Part shown: positions 1-10,223 of the stretch, in pieces | Numbering within the stretch: the first letter of the stretch is position 1 | How the letters are laid out: each line of letters opens with the position of its first letter | Source: Bacteroidetes bacterium 47-18 | Lineage (GTDB): Bacteria; Bacteroidota; Bacteroidia; Chitinophagales; Chitinophagaceae | DNA length: 64,000 nucleotides | Assembly (NCBI GenBank): GCA_001897155.1 | Contig: MKSF01000003.1 | Span: 62,001-126,000 of the forward strand | Direction of reading: 5' to 3' | Translations under genes and position numbers: made by a program | Notes under the pieces: generated by a model | Databases searched by the model: none | The model's input: the letters and a program-made list of their open reading frames with translations, nothing else | Told to the model about the DNA's origin: nothing

Positions 1-2433
1 GCGCAGCGACAGTGTATTGCGGCGCCGAACTGGTACCGGCAAAGGAGTTATTTGTACGGATCTTTTTGACCAGCGGGATGCCCGTTATCTTATTCCAGGC
101 CAATACGGCATTCGTATTGCCCAGGCCAAGCGCGCCGTTCTGCCCCGATCCCAGCACATAGATCACACCATTGGTACCCAGCAGGAACTGTGATGCCCCG
201 GCTGACCCGGCCTGTACTATTTCCGGGCTTTTAGGCTGCATATTCTGCCCGAAGTCCGCATGCAGGTTGGCTGTAATATCCGCCGCCATATTCGTCCTTG
301 CAGAAGCGGCATTATTGCCCCTGTAAACGTTATTACCCCATACATATACCCTGTTGGCGCTGGTTATGGCCATCGCTGCCGTACCGGCAAAGCTGAGTTC
401 CCGCACCCCTGTCAGCGGGGTATTGGCCGCAACGAGCACCTGGTGCCAACTGGTATTCAGGGTATTGCCGGTAGTATTATCACCATATACGGCAGGATGA
501 CAGGCGCTGTTGGTACCCGCCTTGATCCATACCTCACCGGTATTGGTAACAATCGCCAGGCCTCCCCTTGCCGACCTGATAAAATTAATGTCAGCAGCAG
601 TAACGCCTGCAGGCAATACGGACAACTGCGTCATACCTGCGTCGCCGTTCACCTGGCTGTTTACAGTATTGGCACTGAAGCCCCAGCCCCAGATACCCTG
701 GTCCGTCAATATCCACATCTGCGTATTCTCTGTGCCGCTGGTTCCTACCGAGCTGGCTGCCACACCCCTGGGCAAACCATTATATTCATATAAGATCTTG
801 CTTACCGATACATTCACGCCCGGTTCCGCAGAGCTGGAAGCCTCGCCCCAGAAGGTTACGGAAGGCTGCCCGTTAATAACCAGAACGGCAGAATTTGCCG
901 ATGCGATAAGGTCGTTCGCTGATGGATCCGCACAGCCGATAGGCGGTGGCGGTGTGCATAAATGGGCATCTGGGGTATTGATACAGTCAAAGGATTCCCT
1001 GTCCGAATCACCGTTGATGCCATTGCCCATACTGCCTCTTACGAGGTGACCGATATAGCAGAATCGGTTGCTGCCCTGGAGAAAGGCGATGGTCGTATGC
1101 CCTCCCATGTGAAAGTAGCCCACCTTGGCATTGTTCACGCTGAAGTTGGGAGGTACCGTAGGGAGTGAGTAAAATGTGTTGCTGCTGTTGGGTCTGCCCA
1201 GCATACCCCTGCTGTTCTCTCCCCAAAGAAAGAGCTGTCCATCGCTTCTTAATGCTCCTATAGCGCAATACTGGTGGGTAGTGCTATTGTTCTGGGCGTA
1301 TGTCCAGGCATTATTGGAAGATATCTGTACAATATTATCCAGCTCGGTAGTGCCCCCGGACGGTCCTTTAACGATCACCCAGTTATTCTGCGTAGTTTCA
1401 TTTCCCTGTCCCAGGACACCCTTGATCCCGTCTCCCAGGCCATAGAGCTTACCGCCGGCCAGGATGAACATCACCGCACAACGGCCCGGGTTAGGATTTT
1501 GTCCCATTCCGGTTCCCGTTTGCCAGGACGACCTGGTATTAATATTTATATCAGTAATGGCAGAAATACCGGCCGGTAAATTCACAAGGGTGGCATAGTT
1601 GTAATTGCCATAGGTGCCTGCCGGTATGTTATTGCCCAGCCTTACCCTTTCTCCCCAGACATACACCTCATTATTGATGGTCAGTGCCATCAGCGCTTTC
1701 GGGGCGTATGACAACCGTGCCACATTGGTGAGCGGTGTCGAGGTATTGATACGGACCTGGTGCCAGACAGCATCCATAGTGGTCATATTAGCGCTCTGGC
1801 CGTCACCATATATCCATTTGCTGCCGCCACCGCCAAGCTCCGAACCAAACGCTGCATTACCCCCGTTACGGATGTATACTTCACCATTCGTTCTGCCGCT
1901 GTTCTCGCTGCTTAATTTCGTTACAATCGCGATACCTCCTCCCGAAGCTTCAATAAAAGCGATATCAGAAGCCTGCATTGCCTGAGACACACCTCCTATG
2001 GTGATCTGCGGCAGCGTTAACGTCCTGATGGAGGCATAGGAAGATGAGGTCACATCGTTGTGATTAATGGTCCCGCCATTATTCTGCCCCACCCGTAAAG
2101 TGCCTGCTTGGTCAGCAGGAACATCTGGTGCGTGAAGGTTGTGGCAGAGCCGCCGCCTACGCTACCGGCAGCCACTGCGCAGGGCGTTCCGAGAAAAGAA
2201 GATGCAGGCAGCTCTGACGGGGTTAAGATAAATGTGTTCCCGGAAGTCCAGTTCCACATCGCGCCATCTCCCCAGACCAATACCTTACCTTCATGGTCTA
2301 TCATCAACGTACTGTGAAATGAAGAAGCCACCCTTCTTTCGGAAAAATCGGGACAGGGTGGTTGTCCCCATGATGTTCTGCCGATCAGTAGGAATATACT
2401 AATTAGCAGCAGTAAGCCCTTGTACAGTTTCAT
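1..2433 (-). pseudogene. RCC1-propeller secreted protein, frameshifted, truncated by window edge
   Basis: Leftward gene starting at 2433 with a signal peptide (MKLYKGLLLLISIFLLIGRT) followed by CPDFSERRVASSFHSTLMID, closely matching the N-terminus of the neighbouring 1465-aa gene. The ATG frame stops at 2050 after 127 aa. From 2086 the next frame is open to base 1 and encodes the expected RCC1-like repeats (for example QNNGGTINHND, ASGGGIAIVTK, GRTNGEVYIRNG, then RTNNSFAG at the edge). One extra C in the C4 run at 2087-2090 would restore a single frame. RCC1 repeats form seven-bladed propellers; by analogy with the neighbour this would be an exported T9SS cargo protein. The break is either a real inactivating or phase-variable frameshift or a homopolymer sequencing error. 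No C-terminus is in view. Confidence 0.85.
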
Positions 2434-2705
2434 TTTAAAATGGTTTGAAATGGTTTTTGGTTAAAAAACAGTATAAAATTATGAATACTTTTTATTTTTT
2501 TTAACATTTTTTTATATAATAATCCTGTGGATAGGGCGGGGAAATGATCTACTTCATTACAATAATACTAATTGCAATATTTTATACATATTAAAAATAT
2601 TAATTCATATCAGGAAATTAACTCTTCATTTACCGGCTGTCTTTAACAGGCCGGGCGTCAAGATAAGGGGTCTGCATCCCTTCGTTTCCGGCAGCCTAAA
2701 ATAAA
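2434..2705. other. AT-rich intergenic spacer
   Basis: Between the terminator of the large RCC1 gene and the start of its truncated paralogue. The stretch next to 2433 is very AT-rich and must hold the leader and promoter of the leftward gene, but I see no convincing -33/-7 pair. No gene seen. Confidence 0.4.
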
Positions 2706-2733
2706 AACCCCGGGAACATACGTTCCCGGGGTT
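2706..2733 (-). terminator. Rho-independent terminator after RCC1 gene
   Basis: A perfect 12-bp stem (AACCCCGGGAAC / GTTCCCGGGGTT) with a 4-nt loop. On the minus strand it is followed by a T-rich tract. It lies about 100 bp downstream of the leftward gene ending at 2832. Confidence 0.85.
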
Positions 2734-2831
2734 ATTGAACCAAACCATTAGACTGTACTCAATGAGACTTATAATGGTATAATATCCTTACAAAACCGTT
2801 GCGGATTCTGCCAATACTATTAACGGTCAAT

Positions 2832-5800
2832 TTATTTTTTAATGATCTTCTGCGTGAACAGTTCCTCACCTATCCTGATCTGTATAAAATACATTCCCGG
2901 ATTAAACGTGCTCATATCTATATCACAATGTCCGTTACAGCTTCCTGTGTATCTTCTGATACCCTGAGCATCGGTGATGGTAAGTGTTGCCTGCTCCTGC
3001 TTATCCATATTGGCAATAGCAACGCTGATCTGGTTGCTGGCAGGATTCGGATAGATTGTGATATCCCTGCCTGCCTGGCCGTTATGGAGCACTGATACGA
3101 TCCTGCTGTATGCGAGAGTACCGTCCAGGTCTTCTACACCCAGCTTATACAGGTTGGTACCGGTATAAGGATGCTTGTCCACATATGTATAGGCACTTTC
3201 ACCGGCGGAGTTGCGCGCATTCACTACACCTATCTTCACCCAGTCCTTGCCATCCCTGCTTCGCAGTATATTAAAGTGGCTTACATTTTTCTCCTGAGCG
3301 GTTGTCCAGTCAAGGACAGATGTACCGGCGCTTGCATAGCCTGTGAAGCTTAACAGGGACAGCGGTAAAGGCTCACTTGTTCCGATGCTGTAAGTTACAG
3401 GTGCACTTTTAGCGCCTGCGGCATCTGTTATGGAGTAGGTGAATTCCAGTTCATTACCGGTAGCACCCTGTCCCGTAGCACCGTATATCACCATTTTGGT
3501 CATATCAAAATCCGTAATGATCGCTGTGGATGTACCAGGTACGATTTCCTGGATACCTCCGTTAGCTACACCAAAGTCATAGTATAATTTGGTGTTGGGC
3601 TTGATGGTCTCAATCGTGAAAGTGCTGTTGGTTCCACTGTTACAGGCCGAAGGGCCGGCACAATCTTCCGGATCGTTACCGGAGAGCGATCCCCCGGTAG
3701 TATAGCCGGTGAGCTGCGTGGAAGACATCTGGATATTCTTATAGCCGTTCACTACCGGGAATCCCGGCGCGTAGGCAAATGCTGCATTATTAACAAGGTA
3801 GGACTTGGCTTCTGCCACAGGAGGCTGCTGTATACCGAGCTTTGTAGGAGCTACATTATTGGTATTGGAAGGAATGTCCACCATGAGCCTGCCGTTTGCG
3901 CTGTCAGCCAGACCGGAGTTGCTGGTATTACCTACCTGGCCACCGGCATGAACCCAGCCTGAAGGCAACTGCGGAACCACGGATCCCTGGGGAGTGGTAT
4001 GTACCACGATCTCCCATTTACCTACCGGTACGTCAGGGAACACAAAGTCACCGTTCGCATCTACAGGCACAGTATAAAGAATGGATTCGTCAGTATCGCC
4101 ATAAGGGTACACCAGGCTGACATAGAGCGTTCCGGGTATCGGGTTTTTATTACCATCCGTATTTCCGTTATTCATACCGTTACCATCGTGCCATAAATTA
4201 CCTGACATTCCGCGTACACCATCCGGTGCTTCAGGAGAAGGTCCTGCGACACCAATGTTTGCATTATTCACATCTCCCGTCAGCGCTATAGGCAGCCTGC
4301 CGTTAGGTACTGCAGGGTCTATTCCCGCACCCGGCGTAAGCCCGATCTGCGCACCGGTATATCTCCAGTCGTTATGCAGGTCCTCTGCAGGAGCCGGCTG
4401 GTAGACGATACCCGGGTTGGAGGATATCTGTATTGTGTAGTTAGCAGAAGGTAATCCGGAGAATTCATAGGTACCATTGCTGTTCAGAGGCATTGTCTTG
4501 ATAACGTACCCGCCTTCATCCAGCAGGTTGGCATACATAGGTACGCCGCCCGGATTGTTAAAAGGTGTACCGTTCACCACGCCATCGGCCATACCGTTAT
4601 TGTCATTGAACAGGCCGCCCGATATGGTATATAAGGCACCGGCACAATTGGGTATACTGACATTCTGGAAAGTGAATACATTGTAGGTTCCGCTCGTGGT
4701 ATTGCCGCCTGCGATTGAACCGTTGGCATAGCTGCCGCTGTACCAGAAGCCCGGTGTGGCAGGGAAGGCAATGATATGACGTCCGCCAATATCAAAGTTG
4801 GCTATAGGAATGCTCTGGAAAGTACTGCCCGGAGGACGTGTAGGTACTGTAACATAGGAAAGGCTGCCCTGGCCGATACGCCCGTTGGAGGTACCACCAT
4901 TATAACCCCAGGTATACAGGTCGCCGGTATAGGTCAGCGCGCCCATAGAATAACCGTCATCTGCAAAGGAATTATTACTTCTTATGATCCTCACACTGGC
5001 AATGGTGCTGATGTGATTCCAGGTCGTTTCCGGACTACCGGAAGTACCCAGACCAAGCTCACCGTTCGTATTTTCACCCAAACCATATACAAGCCCGTTG
5101 GTTCCTACCAGGAATTGTACCGCTCCTCTTGAGCCGTATTGTATGATCTCTCCTGAACGGGGCCTTACGGTACCTGTGAAATCATTATGCAATGTTACCG
5201 GCTGGGCACGGTCATAAGTAGCCGCTCCGGCACTGTTACCCAGATATACGTTCTGTCCCCAGGCATATACCAGCCCGGTACCTGTGATGGCCATAGCCGC
5301 GGTACCACCAAAGCTCAGTTCCGTAACACCTGTCAAAGGTACGCCGGGAGCTGTGGTAACCTGGTGCCAGCTGGTATTCAGCGCACCGCTGGCATCACCA
5401 TATACCGATGGATTACAGGTGCTGCCCGTACCAGCCTTGATCCACACTTCACCTGACGTGGTGACTACGGCCAGACCGCCGCGGGCGGAACGGATAAAGC
5501 CGACATCAGCAGCATTCAGTCCGGAAGGCAATGCCAGATAGTGCATACCTACCATACCGGAAAGGCTCGCATTGATCGTATTGGCGCTTACACCCCATCC
5601 CCAGATACCTTCATCAGTGAGTATCCACATCTGGCTGGACTGGGTAGTGGCATTTCCGGTAGCACTGGCTGCCACACCTTTCGGTACGCCATTATATTCA
5701 TAAAGCACACGATGGTCAGGTACGTGACCGCCTGCGATGGCAGAGCTGGAGCTTTCTCCCCAGTACACTACGCTGGGCTGTCCGTTGATGGCCAGCACGC

Positions 5801-7229
5801 CGCGTACAGAAGAGGCAATAAGGTCATTGGCTGAAGGCAGGGCACAACCTAAAGGCGCCTGCGGAGTACATAAATAATCATCCGGTGTATTGATACAGTC
5901 ATACTGCTGTCTTTCACCGCTTGAATTGCTTCCGTCACCCATACTGCCGCGAATCAGGTGCCCGATATAGCAAAACCTGTTGGTACCTCTCAGGAAAGCA
6001 ACCGTAGTGTGACCGCCCATATGGAAATATCCTATTTTAGCCAGGTTCACATCATAGTTGGGTGGTATTCTCGGGAGGTTATAAAAGCCGGCGCCTCCGC
6101 CCAGCATACTATAGTTATTATCTCCCCACAGATAGAGCACCCCATCACTTGTCAATGCACCGATAGAATAGGCCTGTGAGCTGATAAGATGAGAGTTATT
6201 GTTCGAGATCTGTGTTACATTGGTCAGTTCCGTACTCCCACCGGATGGACCTTTGACCGGTATCCAGGTGGTATGATCTACCTCATCTTCCTGTCCCAGG
6301 ATACCACGGTATCCTTCACCCACAGCGTATAATTTGCCGTTATGACCTAAAATAAACTGGGAAGATGTCTCAACTTCAGTTGAAGACCAGTTTGCTGCTC
6401 TACCGGAGCTGATGCGGATATCCAATGGAATAATACCTGAAGGCACTGTTATTTCCGCAGCGCGGCTGTAATCCGAATAAGCGGTGCCGTTCCCCAGGAA
6501 AACCCTTTCACCCCAGGCATATACTTTATTATCATCTGTAAGCGCCATTACACCTTTCTGGGCGTATGACAGCTTTTTCACCTTGGTAAGCGCGGGATTG
6601 CCCGAAGCTGTTGTGGTCACTTTATGCCAGTCTGTGTTGAAGGCAGTGGTACCGTCACCATAGGTATACGCGGAAGAACCTCCTCCAGAAGAGCCATTCC
6701 GGATATATACCTCTCCGTCTGTACGTCCTGTATTACCGATCTTGGTAACGATAGCGAGCCCGCCTCCGGAAGCCCAGATAAACGAGATATCATTTGCCGT
6801 AAGGTTTACGGTACCTGTCAGTGACGCCTGAGGAAGGGCAATAGAAATGATATCGGTTCTTGTGTTTCCCGTTACAGAAGGAGAGATCGTACCATTACTG
6901 GCTCCCCAGCCATAAAGGCCGGCATCTGTCAGGAGATACAACTGATGTGACGAAGCACTGATACTTCCAGCCGCAACTGTCACGGGTGTTCCTGAGTACA
7001 GGCTGGTGCTTAAGGTAGCAGGACTGGTAACATTACCCGTCCCTGACGGATTAGCGGCATCGCCCCAATAGCGAACACGTCCCTGGTAGTCAATCATGAT
7101 CGAGGAGTGGAACGAGGACGCTATCCGGGCCAGACCCGCCGGATCCGGACATGGATTCTGCGGATAGGCTGCCTTTATCCCAAGCAGGGTAAAGATAACT
7201 ATCCACAACGAAAATAAAGTGTGTTTCAT
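2832..7229 (-). CDS. Giant RCC1-propeller T9SS cargo protein
   Basis: 1465 aa, exported. A signal peptide spans residues 1-23. Two successive RCC1-type propeller modules follow at about 25-430 and 460-860, rich in LYGWG/VYAWG/LYLWG blade motifs; they resemble each other, so the gene has an internal duplication. Two SdrD/Cna-B-like beta-sandwich segments (GGLFNDNNGMADG near 870 and SGNLWHDGNGMNNG near 1007) come next, then a fibronectin-like part and a type A T9SS sorting domain (IYPNPASNQISVAIAN ... NPGMYFIQI ... KIIKK) at about 1395-1465. Such proteins are secreted by T9SS and bound to the cell surface or released; the ligand is unknown. It is the downstream gene of a tandem paralogous pair and is transcribed leftward into a strong terminator. 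The start was chosen for its clean signal peptide. Confidence 0.9.
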   Translation of the reverse strand: MKHTLFSLWIVIFTLLGIKAAYPQNPCPDPAGLARIASSFHSSIMIDYQGRVRYWGDAANPSGTGNVTSPATLSTSLYSGTPVTVAAGSISASSHQLYLLTDAGLYGWGASNGTISPSVTGNTRTDIISIALPQASLTGTVNLTANDISFIWASGGGLAIVTKIGNTGRTDGEVYIRNGSSGGGSSAYTYGDGTTAFNTDWHKVTTTASGNPALTKVKKLSYAQKGVMALTDDNKVYAWGERVFLGNGTAYSDYSRAAEITVPSGIIPLDIRISSGRAANWSSTEVETSSQFILGHNGKLYAVGEGYRGILGQEDEVDHTTWIPVKGPSGGSTELTNVTQISNNNSHLISSQAYSIGALTSDGVLYLWGDNNYSMLGGGAGFYNLPRIPPNYDVNLAKIGYFHMGGHTTVAFLRGTNRFCYIGHLIRGSMGDGSNSSGERQQYDCINTPDDYLCTPQAPLGCALPSANDLIASSVRGVLAINGQPSVVYWGESSSSAIAGGHVPDHRVLYEYNGVPKGVAASATGNATTQSSQMWILTDEGIWGWGVSANTINASLSGMVGMHYLALPSGLNAADVGFIRSARGGLAVVTTSGEVWIKAGTGSTCNPSVYGDASGALNTSWHQVTTAPGVPLTGVTELSFGGTAAMAITGTGLVYAWGQNVYLGNSAGAATYDRAQPVTLHNDFTGTVRPRSGEIIQYGSRGAVQFLVGTNGLVYGLGENTNGELGLGTSGSPETTWNHISTIASVRIIRSNNSFADDGYSMGALTYTGDLYTWGYNGGTSNGRIGQGSLSYVTVPTRPPGSTFQSIPIANFDIGGRHIIAFPATPGFWYSGSYANGSIAGGNTTSGTYNVFTFQNVSIPNCAGALYTISGGLFNDNNGMADGVVNGTPFNNPGGVPMYANLLDEGGYVIKTMPLNSNGTYEFSGLPSANYTIQISSNPGIVYQPAPAEDLHNDWRYTGAQIGLTPGAGIDPAVPNGRLPIALTGDVNNANIGVAGPSPEAPDGVRGMSGNLWHDGNGMNNGNTDGNKNPIPGTLYVSLVYPYGDTDESILYTVPVDANGDFVFPDVPVGKWEIVVHTTPQGSVVPQLPSGWVHAGGQVGNTSNSGLADSANGRLMVDIPSNTNNVAPTKLGIQQPPVAEAKSYLVNNAAFAYAPGFPVVNGYKNIQMSSTQLTGYTTGGSLSGNDPEDCAGPSACNSGTNSTFTIETIKPNTKLYYDFGVANGGIQEIVPGTSTAIITDFDMTKMVIYGATGQGATGNELEFTYSITDAAGAKSAPVTYSIGTSEPLPLSLLSFTGYASAGTSVLDWTTAQEKNVSHFNILRSRDGKDWVKIGVVNARNSAGESAYTYVDKHPYTGTNLYKLGVEDLDGTLAYSRIVSVLHNGQAGRDITIYPNPASNQISVAIANMDKQEQATLTITDAQGIRRYTGSCNGHCDIDMSTFNPGMYFIQIRIGEELFTQKIIKK

Positions 7230-7657
7230 ACGTGATTATATTTAATGAAAAAATCTGTAATAATCACTGCAAAACTCAGTCCTATTTTCTGCTTCCTGAA
7301 GCGGTAGCATATCCGTAATCAGCCTTCCAAAAAGATAGAAAAATAAAAATCTATGTTAAATATTGATAAACAAAACCTTAAAGATAAAAGCCTCTTATTT
7401 ATTTCTATAAAACACCTTTTCATTTTAGGGAAAACGGAAAGCAATCAGATCACTTAAATATCCATATATGCATACATTATTATATACCTATCTGTATTAC
7501 CGGAAATACCGGCTGTCGAAATAACAGCCGGTACATTGAAAAACCGGGACATCCCCCAGCCATGTAGGGAACGGCTGTTCCTGCAGGTCATTTTATTTTC
7601 CGCAGCTACCGCGCCACGGGTCATTCTTTGATATCCCTTTATCCCATAAAACCGCCA
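7230..7657. other. Intergenic region without gene
   Basis: Upstream leader of the large RCC1 gene and the space before the terminator of the AraC-type gene. An open frame of about 94 codons overlaps here but runs through the terminator hairpin and has no recognisable protein features. Nothing further supported. Confidence 0.4.
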
Positions 7658-7696
7658 AAGCCGCCTTTCAGAAAACGGATTTCCGAAAGGCGGCTT
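7658..7696 (-). terminator. Hairpin terminator of the TPR/AraC gene
   Basis: A 17-bp stem with one mismatch (arms 7658-7674 and 7680-7696, core GCCGCCTTTC / GAAAGGCGGC), 39 bp downstream of the leftward gene ending at 7735. The minus strand continues into GCGGTTTTATGG, a modest T stretch. Confidence 0.65.
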
Positions 7697-7734
7697 ATAA
7701 TTATAGAGTAAAAAGTTCCGGCAGGATCTGGAAC

Positions 7735-9390
7735 TCAATTTTCTTTCAGCTGCCTGATAAAGTCTGAAGGTGACAAGCCGATCATCTGCTTAAATACGGT
7801 AGCGAATTTGCTATGGGAGGAAAAGCCGCATTCTTCAGCCAGGTAGGATATCTTATAGTCCCAGTATTCAGGCTCACGCTTCAGCTTGTCCACTATATAA
7901 AAAATACGCAACCTGTTTACATAATTGTTGAAATCGTACTTCTTATAATGGTTGATCACATAGGAAAGGTATTTGGTATTGGTCTGCAATACGGAAGCGA
8001 TCTTAGCCAGGGATACGTCCTGGTTCAGGAAAAAAGCATCCTGTTCCAGTGCATTCAGCTTTTCCAGGAGCGCTTCAGCGCTTTCCCTGGACATGATATT
8101 CGGATATGACGGCTCCGTATCCTTCTTTATTGCCGGCGGGTGCTCCTTTTCAGGCACTGGCACTGGCGGCGTGATCTCACCGGCAGGAGCCGGTCCGGGA
8201 TCAGGCGGGTCTGTTACGCCGGGCAATACAGCAGCGGCACCCGCTGTCCCCGGCTTCTCTGCACGGGCGGAAGACTGCCGGAAGTCATCAATAACATTAC
8301 CCATCTTCCCGATGATCTGCTTCTGCTTCCTGTATTTAACAATATACACCACCAGCACAGCCGAAAGTACAGCAACAACCAGAAGGATAATGCCGGACAT
8401 AGTAAAATCCTTTTCCGGAAGCGGGTCCTCTTTTTCCGAGAGCAGCAGATTTGTAATGGCCCTGGTATTTTCAGTCTGTTCCTTTACAAGATCCAGGTAG
8501 TCATTATTGTATTTTAATGCCAACGTATTCTGCCCGGTATAGTTATAATATTTAGAATAATTATCGTACAGCAGGAGCCTTATCTTATAGTTCTTGGATG
8601 CTGCCGCGTATTTTTCCGCCAGCTGCAGGTAGGGCAATGCCTCGTTAAAATTCCCTTCCCTGATCGCGATAGTCGCCAGGCCGAGATAATTGAACCCCTT
8701 TAATTCTGTTTCAATGCTATCCAGCTTATCCAGCGATAAGCGGTAATATTTACCCGCAAGGCTAAAGTCTTTCAGCTCTTCGTAACAGTTACCGATAAGA
8801 TTATAATTGATAGCGAAAAAATAGGCGCCCAGCTGAGGTTCGTATTGATCTATATTCTGGTTAGCCTTCAGCAGATCCGTAAGGGCCTCTGCATAGCGCT
8901 TATCCAGTATGTAGTATTCAGCCTGTTCCTGCTGCAGGAAAGAGGTCAACAGCGCAGATTCCTTCAGGTGCTTCAGCACCTGTTTGGCTTCCTCCAGGTG
9001 CATCCTGCCTTTTTCTACAAGCCCTACAGTCCTGTACGCCGATGACAGGAAGCCATTGATGCGGAACAGCCAGTCATTGTTACGGATCTTTTGTGCAAGG
9101 TCATGGCTTATCCTGGCGAAATTGATGGCAGTGAGCATATCTCCTTTCCGCTCATTCAGCGTGGCCAGGAGCATCAATGATCTTATTTTCTGAACGTCAT
9201 CAGCAGATTTCTGCAACAGGTAATCGGCAATAAGAAAGGCAGAATCGTTATTCGTAGCCGCTAAGGAAGTCGCTACATAAGTATATATACTATCAAAATT
9301 CACGGCTGGTTTGGCAGAAGCATCAGACGAGCTGAATATACCTGACAACAGCAATATAAGGATCACCTTACAGATTAACAAACGTAACAT
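7735..9390 (-). CDS. TPR-containing membrane AraC-family transcriptional regulator
   Basis: 551 aa. The N-terminus is a signal or anchor sequence (LICKVILILLLSGIFSS). About 300 residues of TPR-like helical repeats follow (A-x-Y-Y and L-x-x-A patterns such as GKYYRLSLDKL and EALPYLQLAEKYAAA). There is one transmembrane helix (SGIILLVVAVLSAVLVVYIV), a proline-rich linker, and a C-terminal AraC-type double helix-turn-helix (SLAKIASVLQTNTKYLSYVI ... ISYLAEECGFSSHSKFATVF ... SPSDFIRQ). This layout, a periplasmic TPR sensor joined through one helix to a cytoplasmic DNA-binding domain, is common in Bacteroidota. Targets and signal are unknown. The gene stands alone and ends in its own terminator. 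Confidence 0.88.
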   Translation of the reverse strand: MLRLLICKVILILLLSGIFSSSDASAKPAVNFDSIYTYVATSLAATNNDSAFLIADYLLQKSADDVQKIRSLMLLATLNERKGDMLTAINFARISHDLAQKIRNNDWLFRINGFLSSAYRTVGLVEKGRMHLEEAKQVLKHLKESALLTSFLQQEQAEYYILDKRYAEALTDLLKANQNIDQYEPQLGAYFFAINYNLIGNCYEELKDFSLAGKYYRLSLDKLDSIETELKGFNYLGLATIAIREGNFNEALPYLQLAEKYAAASKNYKIRLLLYDNYSKYYNYTGQNTLALKYNNDYLDLVKEQTENTRAITNLLLSEKEDPLPEKDFTMSGIILLVVAVLSAVLVVYIVKYRKQKQIIGKMGNVIDDFRQSSARAEKPGTAGAAAVLPGVTDPPDPGPAPAGEITPPVPVPEKEHPPAIKKDTEPSYPNIMSRESAEALLEKLNALEQDAFFLNQDVSLAKIASVLQTNTKYLSYVINHYKKYDFNNYVNRLRIFYIVDKLKREPEYWDYKISYLAEECGFSSHSKFATVFKQMIGLSPSDFIRQLKEN

Positions 9391-10223
9391 TGGATATTCT
9401 TTTTAGGTACTGCTAAGATATCACAGTAATACCGCTTCGCTTTAAGACAGCAGCCAGGGTTCAGCTACAGGGAATCGCCCGGCAGGAATTAAGATACGAT
9501 GCCAGGCCGGCCTTAAAAGTTGAGAAAAACCAATGCTATTCGGTCCTTGTAATATGGCAATCACAGAAGAGCAAAACATCATTAAATACCTTATATACCC
9601 GGCAATGCAGGAAAAATCTGTCAAATGGCATATTCATAGAATGCATTAATTCAATTACAAATAATATGGCTTGGTTTTGAAACATACGGGGCCCGTACGG
9701 CCCTATAATAAAAAAATTCTAACAAAAGTACTAATATATTCCTAATGCGATAGATATATTTTCACTATGATGATAACAAAAATTGTACCAATTTTAATAT
9801 AACGTTATTAAAAATAATATATCATTTAAATATACAGCTAATAAAAATAATTCAAATAATTGAAATTCAATTATATATAAAATAATTTCACAACAATATA
9901 CCCTTAGGGTTTTCTTTAAACATACAAGCCCGGTTATATTTAAAAGATTAAAGCCTGATATACATATCAATATCTTATGATATACAGGGAATAATGTATG
10001 CATCAAGGTTGTCCATACACATCAATATGGCAGGTATAGCCGGCAACCCCAACCTTACAGATGCCGTATAATTCCCCTGAAGTGACTATGCGCTTAGAGA
10101 TACTGTGGCGTGCCGGTCATCCCGAACGGCATGGGAAAATCTCTTGTAATAAGATAGTTTCCTGCTTCCTGTTGTTACATATAAATAGGAAATTTCCCCG
10201 GGAGACCTGCGCTCCGCGGAAAG
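9391..10223. other. Long AT-rich gene-free region
   Basis: An 833-bp stretch between two leftward genes, very AT-rich from about 9700 to 9970. Three short open frames here lack signal peptides, domains or coding-like composition and are not accepted. It contains the dispersed repeat at 10115-10147. It may hold the promoter of the TPR/AraC gene near 9400, where a TATCTTAG is seen on the minus strand, but this is weak. Confidence 0.4.
10115..10147 (+). repeat. Dispersed GGTCATYCCGAACGG repeat, copy 1
   Basis: GGTCATCCCGAACGG, then ATG-G-AAAATCTCTT, matching the stretch at 20430-20461. Similar GTCATTCCGAACG...GAATCTC elements are, from general knowledge, scattered through intergenic regions of many Bacteroidota genomes; their role is unknown. 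Confidence 0.55.

Noticed and set aside
7454-7738. 94-codon leftward open frame
   Set aside because: It overlaps the terminator hairpin at 7658-7696 and the end of the AraC-type gene; no signal peptide or domain.
9794-10006. 70-codon leftward open frame in the AT-rich gap
   Set aside because: AT-rich low-complexity stretch; the hydrophobic residues follow from base composition, no start context.
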